Source: Thermoplasmata archaeon M9B1D (GTDB lineage: Archaea > Thermoplasmatota > E2 > DHVEG-1). Taken from it: DNA of 5,385 bases. The notes under the pieces are model-generated. The model was not told the origin of the DNA. It saw nothing but the letters and a program-made list of their open reading frames with translations, and did no database searches. The translations under genes and the position numbers were made by a program. Position 1 is the first letter of the stretch; each line of letters opens with the position of its first letter. The DNA lies in contig MUGC01000089.1 of NCBI GenBank assembly GCA_002900535.1, positions 1-5,385 on the forward strand. Reading direction: 5' to 3'. Positions 1-5,155 of this stretch are shown one piece after another.

Positions 1-1
1 T

Positions 2-190
2 CCACATTTATCATATATTGATATAACTTTTGGATATGCAGATTTGGAATTAGAGATGATTGTTAATAATGTAGATCAATTAAAACAAATTATTGAAGAT
101 ATATCAATTAAGTTTCCTAATATAATAAGAAGTTATATGTATTTTAGAGTTGTAAAATCTCACAAATGGGTTGAATTACCTGAAGAATAA
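2..190 (+). CDS. Lrp/AsnC-type ligand-binding (RAM) domain, C-terminal fragment
   Basis: This is the 3' end of a gene that begins before the window; 62 residues are visible before a TAA stop. The pattern is that of the RAM/AsnC C-terminal domain of Lrp-family regulators. A first strand ends in FGYADLELEMIV, where the G-x-x-D-L-x-L core of the ligand pocket is typical. A helix follows (VDQLKQIIEDISIKFPNIIR), then a last strand, SYMYFRVVKSHKWVE. In the family this domain mediates dimer/octamer assembly and binds amino acids or similar effectors, while an N-terminal winged helix binds DNA. The N-terminal part lies outside the window, so I cannot tell whether a DNA-binding domain is present or whether this is a stand-alone RAM protein. 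It points toward the small-protein/methyltransferase unit but is separated from it by about 380 bases, so co-transcription is not implied. Confidence 0.7.
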   Translation, partial: PHLSYIDITFGYADLELEMIVNNVDQLKQIIEDISIKFPNIIRSYMYFRVVKSHKWVELPEE

Positions 191-252
191 ATCATATATA
201 ATTTTTGAACTTTGATTTTGTTTAGATGATGTGAAATTTGGTAATTTTTTGG

Positions 253-260
253 TATAAATA
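253..260 (+). promoter_or_regulatory. Candidate archaeal TATA box
   Basis: TATAAATA is the best TATA match in the gene-free stretch. With the usual archaeal spacing of about 26 bases it would start a transcript near base 283. That would make a long untranslated leader of nearly 300 bases to the first small protein, or a separate short RNA. In a genome this AT-rich such boxes occur by chance, so this is only a candidate. Confidence 0.35.
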
Positions 261-422
261 TGTATTTTTGAAGTAGTTAAGGAGAAATGAATATTGTATT
301 TGAATTATTTCTTATAAAATTATAACTATCTGGAGAATATGACATTTTTAGAAAAATTTAAATTAAACTATTTCATTAAAAATTTGTATTTAAGGTATTA
401 ATTAAAGAATAGGAAAGGAAGA

Positions 423-447
423 GGAGGTATAGTTAAATTTATACCCC
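423..447 (+). promoter_or_regulatory. Stem-loop that pairs a GGAGG with CCCC
   Basis: GGTATA (426-431) pairs perfectly with TATACC (440-445) around an 8-base loop. The stem extends through GG (423-424) with CC (446-447) if A425 is bulged. The 5' arm contains GGAGG, so a Shine-Dalgarno-like sequence is buried in the stem. No ATG follows at a usable distance, so it is not an ordinary ribosome binding site. It lies upstream of the two hairpin/small-ORF cassettes and could be a regulatory leader element or a decayed copy. The function is unknown. Confidence 0.4.
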
Positions 448-485
448 GACAGTATTGTTGTTGGAGAAATAGCAGAAATTTAAGA

Positions 486-494
486 TTAAATATT
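486..494 (+). promoter_or_regulatory. Candidate TATA box for the small-protein/methyltransferase unit
   Basis: TTAAATATT is followed by a T-run. At the standard archaeal distance of about 26 bases, transcription would begin near base 516, that is, almost exactly at the first base of the GGAGG-loop hairpin (517). This would place the hairpin at the extreme 5' end of the mRNA and give a leader of about 59 bases. The coincidence of position is the main support; the box itself is a modest match. Confidence 0.4.
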
Positions 495-516
495 TTTCTA
501 TACTAACTTTAAAGAG

Positions 517-535
517 AGCGCCAAGGAGGGGCGCT
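517..535 (+). promoter_or_regulatory. Leader hairpin 1 with GGAGG in the loop
   Basis: AGCGCC (517-522) pairs with GGCGCT (530-535) in a perfect six-base-pair, GC-rich stem around the seven-base loop AAGGAGG. It stands out sharply in such AT-rich DNA. The exposed loop is a Shine-Dalgarno-type sequence, but the real Shine-Dalgarno of the small ORF lies separately at 560-564. The start codon at 575 comes exactly 39 bases after the stem. A second copy occurs at 756-772 with the same loop length, the same loop core and a compensatory base-pair change. That argues that the RNA structure is selected, perhaps as a ribosome standby site or a protein-binding site. Confidence 0.65.
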
Positions 536-559
536 ATTGTATAAGTACCCAAATAGAGA

Positions 560-564
560 GGAGG
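560..564 (+). promoter_or_regulatory. Strong Shine-Dalgarno of small ORF 1
   Basis: GGAGG sits within GAGGAGGTTGAT, ten bases before the ATG at 575. It is highly complementary to the archaeal 16S rRNA 3' end and fixes the start of the 39-residue ORF. The sequence from here to the ATG is nearly identical in the second cassette (797-811). Confidence 0.75.
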
Positions 565-574
565 TTGATATTGA

Positions 575-694
575 ATGACTATGCCAATAACTGATCCAGT
601 GCAAATAGAATGGCATATAGACCAGTTAGATGAATATGCATTACATGATTATTTACAAAGGCGTTTTCCTAATTGGAATATAGTGGACATATAG
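575..694 (+). CDS. Small protein 1, unknown family, 39 residues
   Basis: This is a short ORF from ATG (575) to TAG (692-694), supported by a strong Shine-Dalgarno at ideal spacing and by a second, paralogous copy downstream. The product is acidic and contains three W/F-type aromatic positions near its C-terminus (F31, W34) and at W13. It has no Cys, no signal peptide and no membrane segment. A central stretch (about residues 9-30) looks helical. It aligns with small protein 2: the ITD-xx-QIE block (residues 5-12) matches ITE-xx-QIE, a mid-helix L-x-R pattern is shared, and the W-N-I-V-D ending corresponds to W-V-L-T-E. The DNA under the ITD/QIE block is also similar (ATAACTGA and CAAATAGAATG are identical in both). 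I recognise no family. It could be a small regulatory protein, a partner of the downstream methyltransferase, or a modified-peptide precursor; none is demonstrated. An in-frame ATG at 581 is an alternative start two codons in. Confidence 0.65.
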   Translation: MTMPITDPVQIEWHIDQLDEYALHDYLQRRFPNWNIVDI

Positions 695-755
695 ATTAAA
701 ATTTCATTAAAATAATTACAAAAATGGTAAAAAACTTTTAAAATTTTAATGTTAA

Positions 756-772
756 ACGCCGAGGAGGGGCGT
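756..772 (+). promoter_or_regulatory. Leader hairpin 2 with GGAGG in the loop
   Basis: ACGCC (756-760) pairs with GGCGT (768-772) around the seven-base loop GAGGAGG. Relative to hairpin 1, the outer G518-C534 pair is replaced by A756-T772, which preserves pairing. The inner four pairs and the GGAGG loop core are unchanged. The ATG of small ORF 2 (812) again follows after exactly 39 bases. An A-run follows the stem at once, so on this strand it is not an oligo-T terminator. Confidence 0.65.
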
Positions 773-796
773 AAAAAAAATAAATACCCAATTGGA

Positions 797-801
797 GGAG
801 G
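797..801 (+). promoter_or_regulatory. Strong Shine-Dalgarno of small ORF 2
   Basis: GGAGG sits within GGAGGAGGTTGAT, ten bases before the ATG at 812. It is the same arrangement as in cassette 1, and the preceding TACCCAA is also conserved. It fixes the start of the 55-residue ORF. Confidence 0.75.
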
Positions 802-811
802 TTGATATAGA

Positions 812-979
812 ATGGGAAATTTCAAAGGCACAATAACTGAACATGATCAAATAGAATGTTTATTAAGAATGTGTGATAACCAAAAAATGTGGGAAGTATT
901 ACGTGAAAAAATGGTAGAACCATGGGTCCTAACAGAAGAAGAGTATAAGGAATTAAGACCAGAAAATGAATCTAACTGA
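812..979 (+). CDS. Small protein 2, paralogue of small protein 1, 55 residues
   Basis: This ORF runs from ATG (812) to TGA (977-979) behind a very strong Shine-Dalgarno. It is paralogous to the 39-residue protein, sharing I-T-[DE], Q-I-E, a central amphipathic helix and a C-terminal W-x-[IL]-[VT]-[DE]. It extends further with an acidic and charged tail (about residues 41-55, rich in E, K, N). It has two Cys (residues 16 and 21) not present in small protein 1, in a C-x4-C arrangement that is too sparse for a clear metal site. It has no membrane segment or signal peptide. Its last 14 bases overlap the start of the methyltransferase gene in a different frame, which suggests translational coupling and a functional link to that enzyme. 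I know no matching family. Options are a small regulatory or adaptor subunit of the methyltransferase or a peptide substrate; the sequence does not decide. Confidence 0.7.
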   Translation: MGNFKGTITEHDQIECLLRMCDNQKMWEVLREKMVEPWVLTEEEYKELRPENESN

Positions 980-1865
980 CCTTGAAAATGAAGCAAAAGC
1001 ATATTACGATAAACTTTGGTCAAATCCAAAAAGAATACATAAAATCATAGAGGAAATTCCTAGCTGGCATTTTGGTTTCTATGAGAAAGGAATTAACAAT
1101 TCAAATGAAGCTAAAATAAATATGATGGATTACGTTGGCCGACTTCTAGAATTAGATGATGAATCATTTATGAAAATACTGGATGCAGGATCAGGTGTTG
1201 GCACAACATCTCTATATCTAGCTAAGAAATATTCAAATTGTATATTTCATGGTATAACTATTTCCCATAATGAATCGATAATTGCAGGGATTTTACAAAA
1301 AAAAAGCAAAATCAGAAATGTACAATTCCAACAAGGATCTTACATGAAAACAAGTTATAAAAATAACTATTTTGATCGTATTTTTGCACTTGAATCAGTA
1401 ATATATTCTCCTAATAAGAAAGAGTTTGTAAAAGAGATGTATAGAATCTTAAAACCAAATGGAAAACTTGTTATTCTGGATATTTTTCCTAAAAAGTACC
1501 AATTTAACCCATTATCAATTAAAATTGATAGTTATTTATATCAGAGAAAAAACTTGGATAGAAATCTTAAAAATTACTATATTGACATAAATAAATTTAA
1601 AAAATTTCTAACAACTGAAAAATTTGTAGAAATTAAAATCCATAATCTTATAAAAACAGGAAATATTAAAAAATCTATCTTATTTATTTCAATTATTTTA
1701 TCTTCATATGCTCTTTTAATAACTAAATTAAAAACAATAAATAAGAAAAGACCATTTAAATATAAATTTATTTTACCTTTTATTTTTTTTGTGTTAATCT
1801 TGTATAAATTATTAATAAGCATAAATTCAAATATATATTACTCAATAGAAGCTATAAAAAAATGA
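966..1865 (+). CDS. Class I SAM-dependent methyltransferase with C-terminal membrane anchor
   Basis: This is a 299-residue protein. Residues 1-68 include WHFGFYEKG (34-42), which resembles the segment preceding the SAM domain in sterol, tocopherol and small-molecule methyltransferases. The Rossmann-fold SAM site is clear: motif I ILDAGSGVG (71-79), GITIS (96-100), a YFDRIFALESVIYSP stretch (135-149) that carries the usual acidic and aromatic core, and the ILKPNGKLVILD strand (161-172). This places it with UbiE/COQ5-like and Methyltransf_11/25 enzymes, which transfer methyl groups from SAM to small or lipid-like acceptors. Unusually, the C-terminal part is Lys/Ile/Asn-rich and carries two hydrophobic segments, about 236-254 and 267-286, with lysines between them. 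They are likely a membrane hairpin, so the acceptor may be a lipid or membrane-bound compound. ATG 966 overlaps the preceding small ORF; only a weak AAGGA (947-951) precedes it, so it is probably read by coupling. The acceptor is unknown. Confidence 0.85.
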   Translation: MNLTDLENEAKAYYDKLWSNPKRIHKIIEEIPSWHFGFYEKGINNSNEAKINMMDYVGRLLELDDESFMKILDAGSGVGTTSLYLAKKYSNCIFHGITISHNESIIAGILQKKSKIRNVQFQQGSYMKTSYKNNYFDRIFALESVIYSPNKKEFVKEMYRILKPNGKLVILDIFPKKYQFNPLSIKIDSYLYQRKNLDRNLKNYYIDINKFKKFLTTEKFVEIKIHNLIKTGNIKKSILFISIILSSYALLITKLKTINKKRPFKYKFILPFIFFVLILYKLLISINSNIYYSIEAIKK

Positions 1866-1895
1866 TGACTTTTCTCATGTTGAGACAATATTTAT

Positions 1896-2699
1896 TCAAC
1901 TCAATCCAAAGCCACTTTCCATTAGATTAACAAGCCTCTCGGTGAATCTAACCAAGGGCCCGCCATCAATAAGATCGTGATCTACTGTAAGAGTTAAATG
2001 AAGATATTCTCTAATTTTAATTTTGTTATTAACAACACCAGGTTTTTTTGTAATACCTCCAACAACAAATAAAGTCGTTGCTACGCCACCAAGTGGTATT
2101 ATCCAACCAGGAAATTTACCTTTCATACCAATTGCTGTAACAGCAGTTGTGCCGAAATGTTTCTTTTTTAACTTTGCATTATCGTTGAGAAGCCATATAA
2201 TAAATTTTTTTAAAAGAATAGGAGCGTTTAGAGCAAATTTTTCAAATTTTGAAATTTTTTCTCCTAAAACTTGCGTTGATTCGTCTATTTTTTGAGTTTG
2301 AACTGCTCTAATTTCATTTGTTATTTCAATTACACTTTTTTCATTTGTTTTTCGTAGGATATATGCCATAGGTCTTGTTTTTCCTTCAAAGGATCTTTCA
2401 ACTGGTATTGCAACATCTACATCATCAAATATTAGGATTTTACTATTTCCGTGTTTATAAGAGTTAAATTCTTTGTATTCACTCATTGTTTGCGCAACAC
2501 ATTTTATTACCCAACCGGTAAAAGAGATTTTAAAACCTTTTTTATCTTTGTATTTTTTAATAATATTACGTGCATTAGTTACATCAATCTCTAAAATAGA
2601 ATTAAATCTTCTTTTACGCCAGGCTTCTTTTACAACAATCTCTATATTTTTTCGATATTTTGTATAAGGTTTTTTTGTATAGTTCCCTAAATTATCCAT
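1896..2699 (-). CDS. Stand-alone 2-oxoacid dehydrogenase E2-type acyltransferase domain
   Basis: This 267-residue protein has the fold signature of the E2/chloramphenicol acetyltransferase-like catalytic domain. An N-terminal stretch leads into an ILEIDVTNAR strand and helix (35-44), followed by K-I-S-F-T-G-W-V-I-K-C (57-67), DDVDVAIPVER (92-102), FGTTAVTAIGM (182-192, the counterpart of the GTFTISNLGM region of E2), IIPLGGVATTLFVVGG (200-215) and the active-site HDLIDGG (241-247). In that last motif H241 and D245 are the expected catalytic pair of H-x3-D-G. In E2 proteins this domain moves acyl groups between lipoyl and CoA. Here there is no lipoyl domain and no E1/E3-binding domain, and no E1 or E3 gene lies nearby. 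It may therefore acylate another acceptor or work in trans. The stop lies 30 bases from the convergent methyltransferase. It follows the sulfotransferase gene on the same strand after 39 bases, which include a TATA-like box, so it may have its own promoter. There is no Shine-Dalgarno. Confidence 0.85.
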   Translation of the reverse strand: MDNLGNYTKKPYTKYRKNIEIVVKEAWRKRRFNSILEIDVTNARNIIKKYKDKKGFKISFTGWVIKCVAQTMSEYKEFNSYKHGNSKILIFDDVDVAIPVERSFEGKTRPMAYILRKTNEKSVIEITNEIRAVQTQKIDESTQVLGEKISKFEKFALNAPILLKKFIIWLLNDNAKLKKKHFGTTAVTAIGMKGKFPGWIIPLGGVATTLFVVGGITKKPGVVNNKIKIREYLHLTLTVDHDLIDGGPLVRFTERLVNLMESGFGLS

Positions 2700-2721
2700 T
2701 AATTATCAATAGTTTTCAATT

Positions 2722-2730
2722 TATTTAAAT
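2722..2730 (-). promoter_or_regulatory. Candidate TATA box of the E2-like gene
   Basis: On the minus strand this reads ATTTAAATA within an AT-rich run. It is centred about 26-27 bases upstream of the ATG at 2699, so transcription would begin at or next to the start codon. That fits a leaderless archaeal mRNA and the lack of a Shine-Dalgarno. The AT-rich background limits certainty. Confidence 0.4.
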
Positions 2731-2738
2731 ATTTTTAT

Positions 2739-3851
2739 TTAATATCCCCATAAATCAATTGTCTTCTTAAAATGTTTATAAATCTTGTTTTTCTGTTCTT
2801 CGTCAATTTTATATTTATAAGTGTTAATATTTAACTGTGTTTCAATATAACTATTCAAATCCTTTTCATATTTTTCAAAATCAGGAAGATTTAATTCTTG
2901 GAAAATATTTTTAACTACCTCATATGGTTTTTTTATAAGATCCTCATATCTAACCTCTACGAGATTTCCTTCTGGTATTAGTTTTTTTTCTTCAAAATAT
3001 TTCTCAAACATTTTATTATACATTTTTATCATTGCCATCTCAAAATCTTCCTGATCAGCAGGTTTTTGTAAACAGTAAAGTGTCATTTCCTTTTCGATAT
3101 TTCTTTTCATAGAAAGATATGTATAATAAGGATCTCTATAAATATGAATAAATTTAGCATCTGGGAACAGTTCTAATAATAATTTTACTCTACTAGTATT
3201 TGAAGGATTCTTTAAAACTAGTTGCTTTCCATTGTAAAATAAAGTAATTTTTTTAAGATAATATAAATATGTTTTTTTCCAATCATTGATACGATTTTTA
3301 CCAATGCTATCTAAATGAACAAATTTATAGTAAAAATCTCTATTTCTTGGAAAACACCAACCATGATAAAATGAAAATTGTGAAATATTACCAATACCAT
3401 ATTCTTCTTCTTGTGGCAAATCTGCTCCTAATACAATACTATCCTGTGGTCTAGTAGGAGGTAGTGATGATGCAACGATTGGTTTTATTTGTTTCTCAAA
3501 CTTTAAAAAAAGACCAGGTGTAATAGTCTGAAATGTTGTTGGATAAGCAAAATCAAGATTTTTTGACATCAAATTATGTAAATAAGTAGTTCCGCTTCTC
3601 CAATGTCCTATAATAAATATCGGTGGTTTCTCAATTTTTGTGTTTTTTATATTTTTATCACATGTAATTTTTTCATATAAGCTTAGAGGAGCTAATAATA
3701 GACTTAACATAATAGAGTACAGAAATCTTGGCCAACCAATAATTCCAACTCTAAACTTATTTTGCGCTAATAATCTTAGAAGATTTGTAAAAGTTGAACC
3801 CGCAAGTGGCTCAAATGAAACATCTAATGGATCTATTTTGTATTCCGTCAT
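2739..3851 (-). CDS. PAPS-dependent sulfotransferase family protein
   Basis: This 370-residue protein has both cofactor signatures of the sulfotransferase fold. The 5'-phosphosulfate-binding loop is PPIFIIGHWRSGTTYLHN (76-93), with the R-S-G-T-T core. The 3'-phosphate-binding region is KFIHIYRDPYYTYLSM (233-248), with R239, D240, P241 and S247. Between them are the QEEEYG block (147-152) and LKNPSNTSR (213-221), both common in Sulfotransfer_3-type proteins. The family transfers sulfate from PAPS to a hydroxyl or amine of small molecules, lipids, sugars or tyrosine; the acceptor cannot be read from this sequence. A hydrophobic stretch at about 36-56, before the P-loop, may associate with the membrane. 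The start follows a TATA-like box at a distance typical of a nearly leaderless message. It is probably followed by the E2-like gene on the same strand, though a TATA-like box in the 39-base gap allows separate transcription. No PAPS synthesis gene is visible in the window. Confidence 0.88.
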   Translation of the reverse strand: MTEYKIDPLDVSFEPLAGSTFTNLLRLLAQNKFRVGIIGWPRFLYSIMLSLLLAPLSLYEKITCDKNIKNTKIEKPPIFIIGHWRSGTTYLHNLMSKNLDFAYPTTFQTITPGLFLKFEKQIKPIVASSLPPTRPQDSIVLGADLPQEEEYGIGNISQFSFYHGWCFPRNRDFYYKFVHLDSIGKNRINDWKKTYLYYLKKITLFYNGKQLVLKNPSNTSRVKLLLELFPDAKFIHIYRDPYYTYLSMKRNIEKEMTLYCLQKPADQEDFEMAMIKMYNKMFEKYFEEKKLIPEGNLVEVRYEDLIKKPYEVVKNIFQELNLPDFEKYEKDLNSYIETQLNINTYKYKIDEEQKNKIYKHFKKTIDLWGY

Positions 3852-3879
3852 AAAGAAACATGTTGAGAATTATCAACCC

Positions 3880-3886
3880 CTATAAG
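3880..3886 (-). promoter_or_regulatory. Candidate TATA box of the sulfotransferase gene
   Basis: On the minus strand this reads CTTATAG, centred about 32 bases upstream of the ATG at 3851. Initiation about 26 bases downstream would give a leader of roughly five bases. A GGGGTTGATA sequence (3871-3880) lies too far from the start to be its ribosome binding site. Confidence 0.35.
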
Positions 3887-3934
3887 ATGATTTTTGTTAT
3901 TTTTACATATTTTATCAGAAATTTATTCAAAATC

Positions 3935-3944
3935 TTTTTATTAG
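3935..3944 (+). promoter_or_regulatory. Candidate TATA box of the saccharopine-dehydrogenase-like gene
   Basis: TTTTTATTAG is centred about 32 bases upstream of the ATG at 3972, which would give a very short leader. A second AT-rich box, ATTATAATAA (3947-3956), is a better word match but lies only about 20 bases from the start codon. The 120-base divergent gap must hold promoters for both flanking genes. Confidence 0.3.
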
Positions 3945-3971
3945 CCATTATAATAATCGTTTTTGATATTT

Positions 3972-5129
3972 ATGAAAATAGTAGTTTTAGGTGGATCAGG
4001 CGTTATTGGAAGCTATGCAGTAAAATATTTATCTAATATGGACATTTTTTCAAGAGTACTAATTGCTGATTCTAATGAAAAAAAGGCAAAAGAATTAAGC
4101 AAAATTAGTAATAAAATTGATTTTAAAAAAATTGATGCAACAGATGAAAAAAGTCTAAAATCAGTATTGAAAGATGCTGATATCGCAATAAACTGTATTG
4201 GACCATTTTATAAGTTTGCACCAAAAATTCTTAATTCTGTTATCGAAGCTGGTATTGATTATGTAGATGTTTGTGATGATTATGATGCTACAGAGAAGCT
4301 TTTAGATAATTACAATAAAAAAGCAATAGATGCTGGAACAACTTGTATTATAGGTCTTGGCGCTAGCCCTGGTTTAACAAATATAATTGCTTCATTAGCT
4401 GCAAGTCAATTAACATCAGTAGATAGTATAAAAGTATATGTTACACGTAGTATTGAAGAAGAAGCAGGAGGGGCAATACCTTATCATATGCTCCATTGTT
4501 GGTTGGGCGAAATTCCAATTTTTAAAGATGGACGTTTTAAAAAAGTAAGAGGCCTTATAGATGGAGAAGAGTTAGCAATGTTTCCAGAACCATTTGGGCA
4601 AAGTATGGTATATTATTTCGGGCATCCTGAACAAATTACTCTACCGCGTTATATAAAAGGCGTTAAGAACGTTTGTTGTAAAGGTTCGTTTTATCCACCA
4701 GAATTTAGAAATTCTTTACTTCAAATACAATCATATGGATTACTATCTGAGGATCCAATTAATGTTTCTGGAAATAAAATCAAACCAATTGATTTTACTA
4801 CAGAATATCTAGATAAAATTAGAAAAAAAATTATTAAAAACTCTGGAAAAATTCCTCTAGGTGGTTCGGTAATGGTTGAAGTATCAGGAAAAGTTGAAGA
4901 TCAACCTAAAATCATTAGATATTCAGGAACTTCTCATATGCGTCAAGGAACAGCAACTCCTGCTGCAGTTGGAGCAAAAATGATTGCAACAGGCGATATA
5001 AAAAAACCTGGAGTAAATGCACCAGAGGGTTGTATTTCACCTGAAAAATTCGTTATGCATTTTTTAAATATTCAAGGATTTGGAGATGTCTGGTTTACTG
5101 TTTCACAAAAAATGAGTGCGCTGCCTTAA
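3972..5129 (+). CDS. Saccharopine dehydrogenase-like NAD(P)-binding oxidoreductase
   Basis: This 385-residue protein starts from the ATG at 3972. An upstream in-frame TTG at 3963 would add three residues but is unnecessary, because the Rossmann strand MKIVVLGGSGVIG begins directly at this ATG. The dinucleotide loop is GGSGVIG (7-13), followed by an acidic IADS turn (31-34). INCIGPFY (73-80), YVDVCDD (97-103) and GLGASPGLTNIIA (128-140) are hallmarks of the saccharopine dehydrogenase / carboxynorspermidine synthase-like superfamily. The second half carries YYFGHPEQITLPRYI (214-228) and a C-terminal block, TATPAAVGAKMIATGDI (327-343) followed by PEGCISPEKF, that is typical of stand-alone members. 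The family forms or cleaves a C-N bond by imine reduction, using NAD(P)H, between an amino acid and an oxo-acid or aldehyde. The substrate is not certain, since many such homologues have no proven role in lysine metabolism. The gene has no Shine-Dalgarno, and no lysine or polyamine genes sit beside it. Confidence 0.85.
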   Translation: MKIVVLGGSGVIGSYAVKYLSNMDIFSRVLIADSNEKKAKELSKISNKIDFKKIDATDEKSLKSVLKDADIAINCIGPFYKFAPKILNSVIEAGIDYVDVCDDYDATEKLLDNYNKKAIDAGTTCIIGLGASPGLTNIIASLAASQLTSVDSIKVYVTRSIEEEAGGAIPYHMLHCWLGEIPIFKDGRFKKVRGLIDGEELAMFPEPFGQSMVYYFGHPEQITLPRYIKGVKNVCCKGSFYPPEFRNSLLQIQSYGLLSEDPINVSGNKIKPIDFTTEYLDKIRKKIIKNSGKIPLGGSVMVEVSGKVEDQPKIIRYSGTSHMRQGTATPAAVGAKMIATGDIKKPGVNAPEGCISPEKFVMHFLNIQGFGDVWFTVSQKMSALP

Positions 5130-5155
5130 TTTTTTCATTTTTTAGTTTTATTGTA
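5130..5155 (+). terminator. Candidate oligo-T terminator between convergent genes
   Basis: Two runs of six T (5130-5135 and 5138-5143) follow the stop of the saccharopine-dehydrogenase-like gene directly, with more T-rich sequence after them. Archaeal RNA polymerase can terminate on such runs without a hairpin. The element overlaps the 3' end of the convergent SDR gene, and only five bases separate the two stops. Confidence 0.4.

Larger units (their letters stand above)
191..516 (+). other. Gene-poor AT-rich intergenic stretch
   Basis: This stretch lies between the Lrp-like gene and the first hairpin/small-ORF cassette. I see no convincing coding region. Short T-runs follow the Lrp-like stop (202-206 and onward) and could serve as an oligo-T archaeal terminator. 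There are two TATA-like boxes (253-260 and 486-494), a purine-rich run at about 405-427 and a stem-loop at 423-447. Two very short ATG ORFs (287-325, 12 codons; 339-401, 20 codons) are preceded by GGAG but are AT-rich and resemble nothing, so I do not call them genes. Confidence 0.5.

Noticed and set aside
287..401. Very short ORFs of 12 codons (287-325) and 20 codons (339-401) preceded by GGAG
   Set aside because: They are too short and compositionally AT-driven, show no similarity to the two small proteins, and have Shine-Dalgarno spacing that is too tight.
191..574. A known riboswitch or tRNA in the gene-free stretch
   Set aside because: I found no cloverleaf, no conserved riboswitch core and too little GC-rich pairing beyond the simple stem-loops described.
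517..772. Reading the GGAGG-loop hairpins as terminators or as a CRISPR/repeat array
   Set aside because: Neither hairpin is followed by a T-run on the coding strand; there are only two copies, 239 bases apart, with a coding ORF between them, so this is cassette duplication and not an array.
649..1029. Two 60-codon minus-strand ORFs opposite the small-ORF cassettes
   Set aside because: They are antisense to better-supported small ORFs with strong Shine-Dalgarno sites, have no recognisable domain, and read across the hairpin/leader sequences.
1577..1822. Minus-strand ORF inside the methyltransferase gene
   Set aside because: Its hydrophobic, AT-driven composition mirrors the membrane-anchor coding region; it has no start signal and no family pattern.
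2023..2667. Two plus-strand ORFs opposite the E2-like gene
   Set aside because: They are shadows of a gene with a complete catalytic signature on the other strand.
3640..3885. Plus-strand ORF opposite the start of the sulfotransferase
   Set aside because: It is antisense to the sulfotransferase N-terminus and promoter, with no recognisable features.
3963..3971. TTG start three codons before the saccharopine-dehydrogenase-like ATG
   Set aside because: The ATG at 3972 opens directly into the Rossmann strand as in the family, and no ribosome site favours the TTG.
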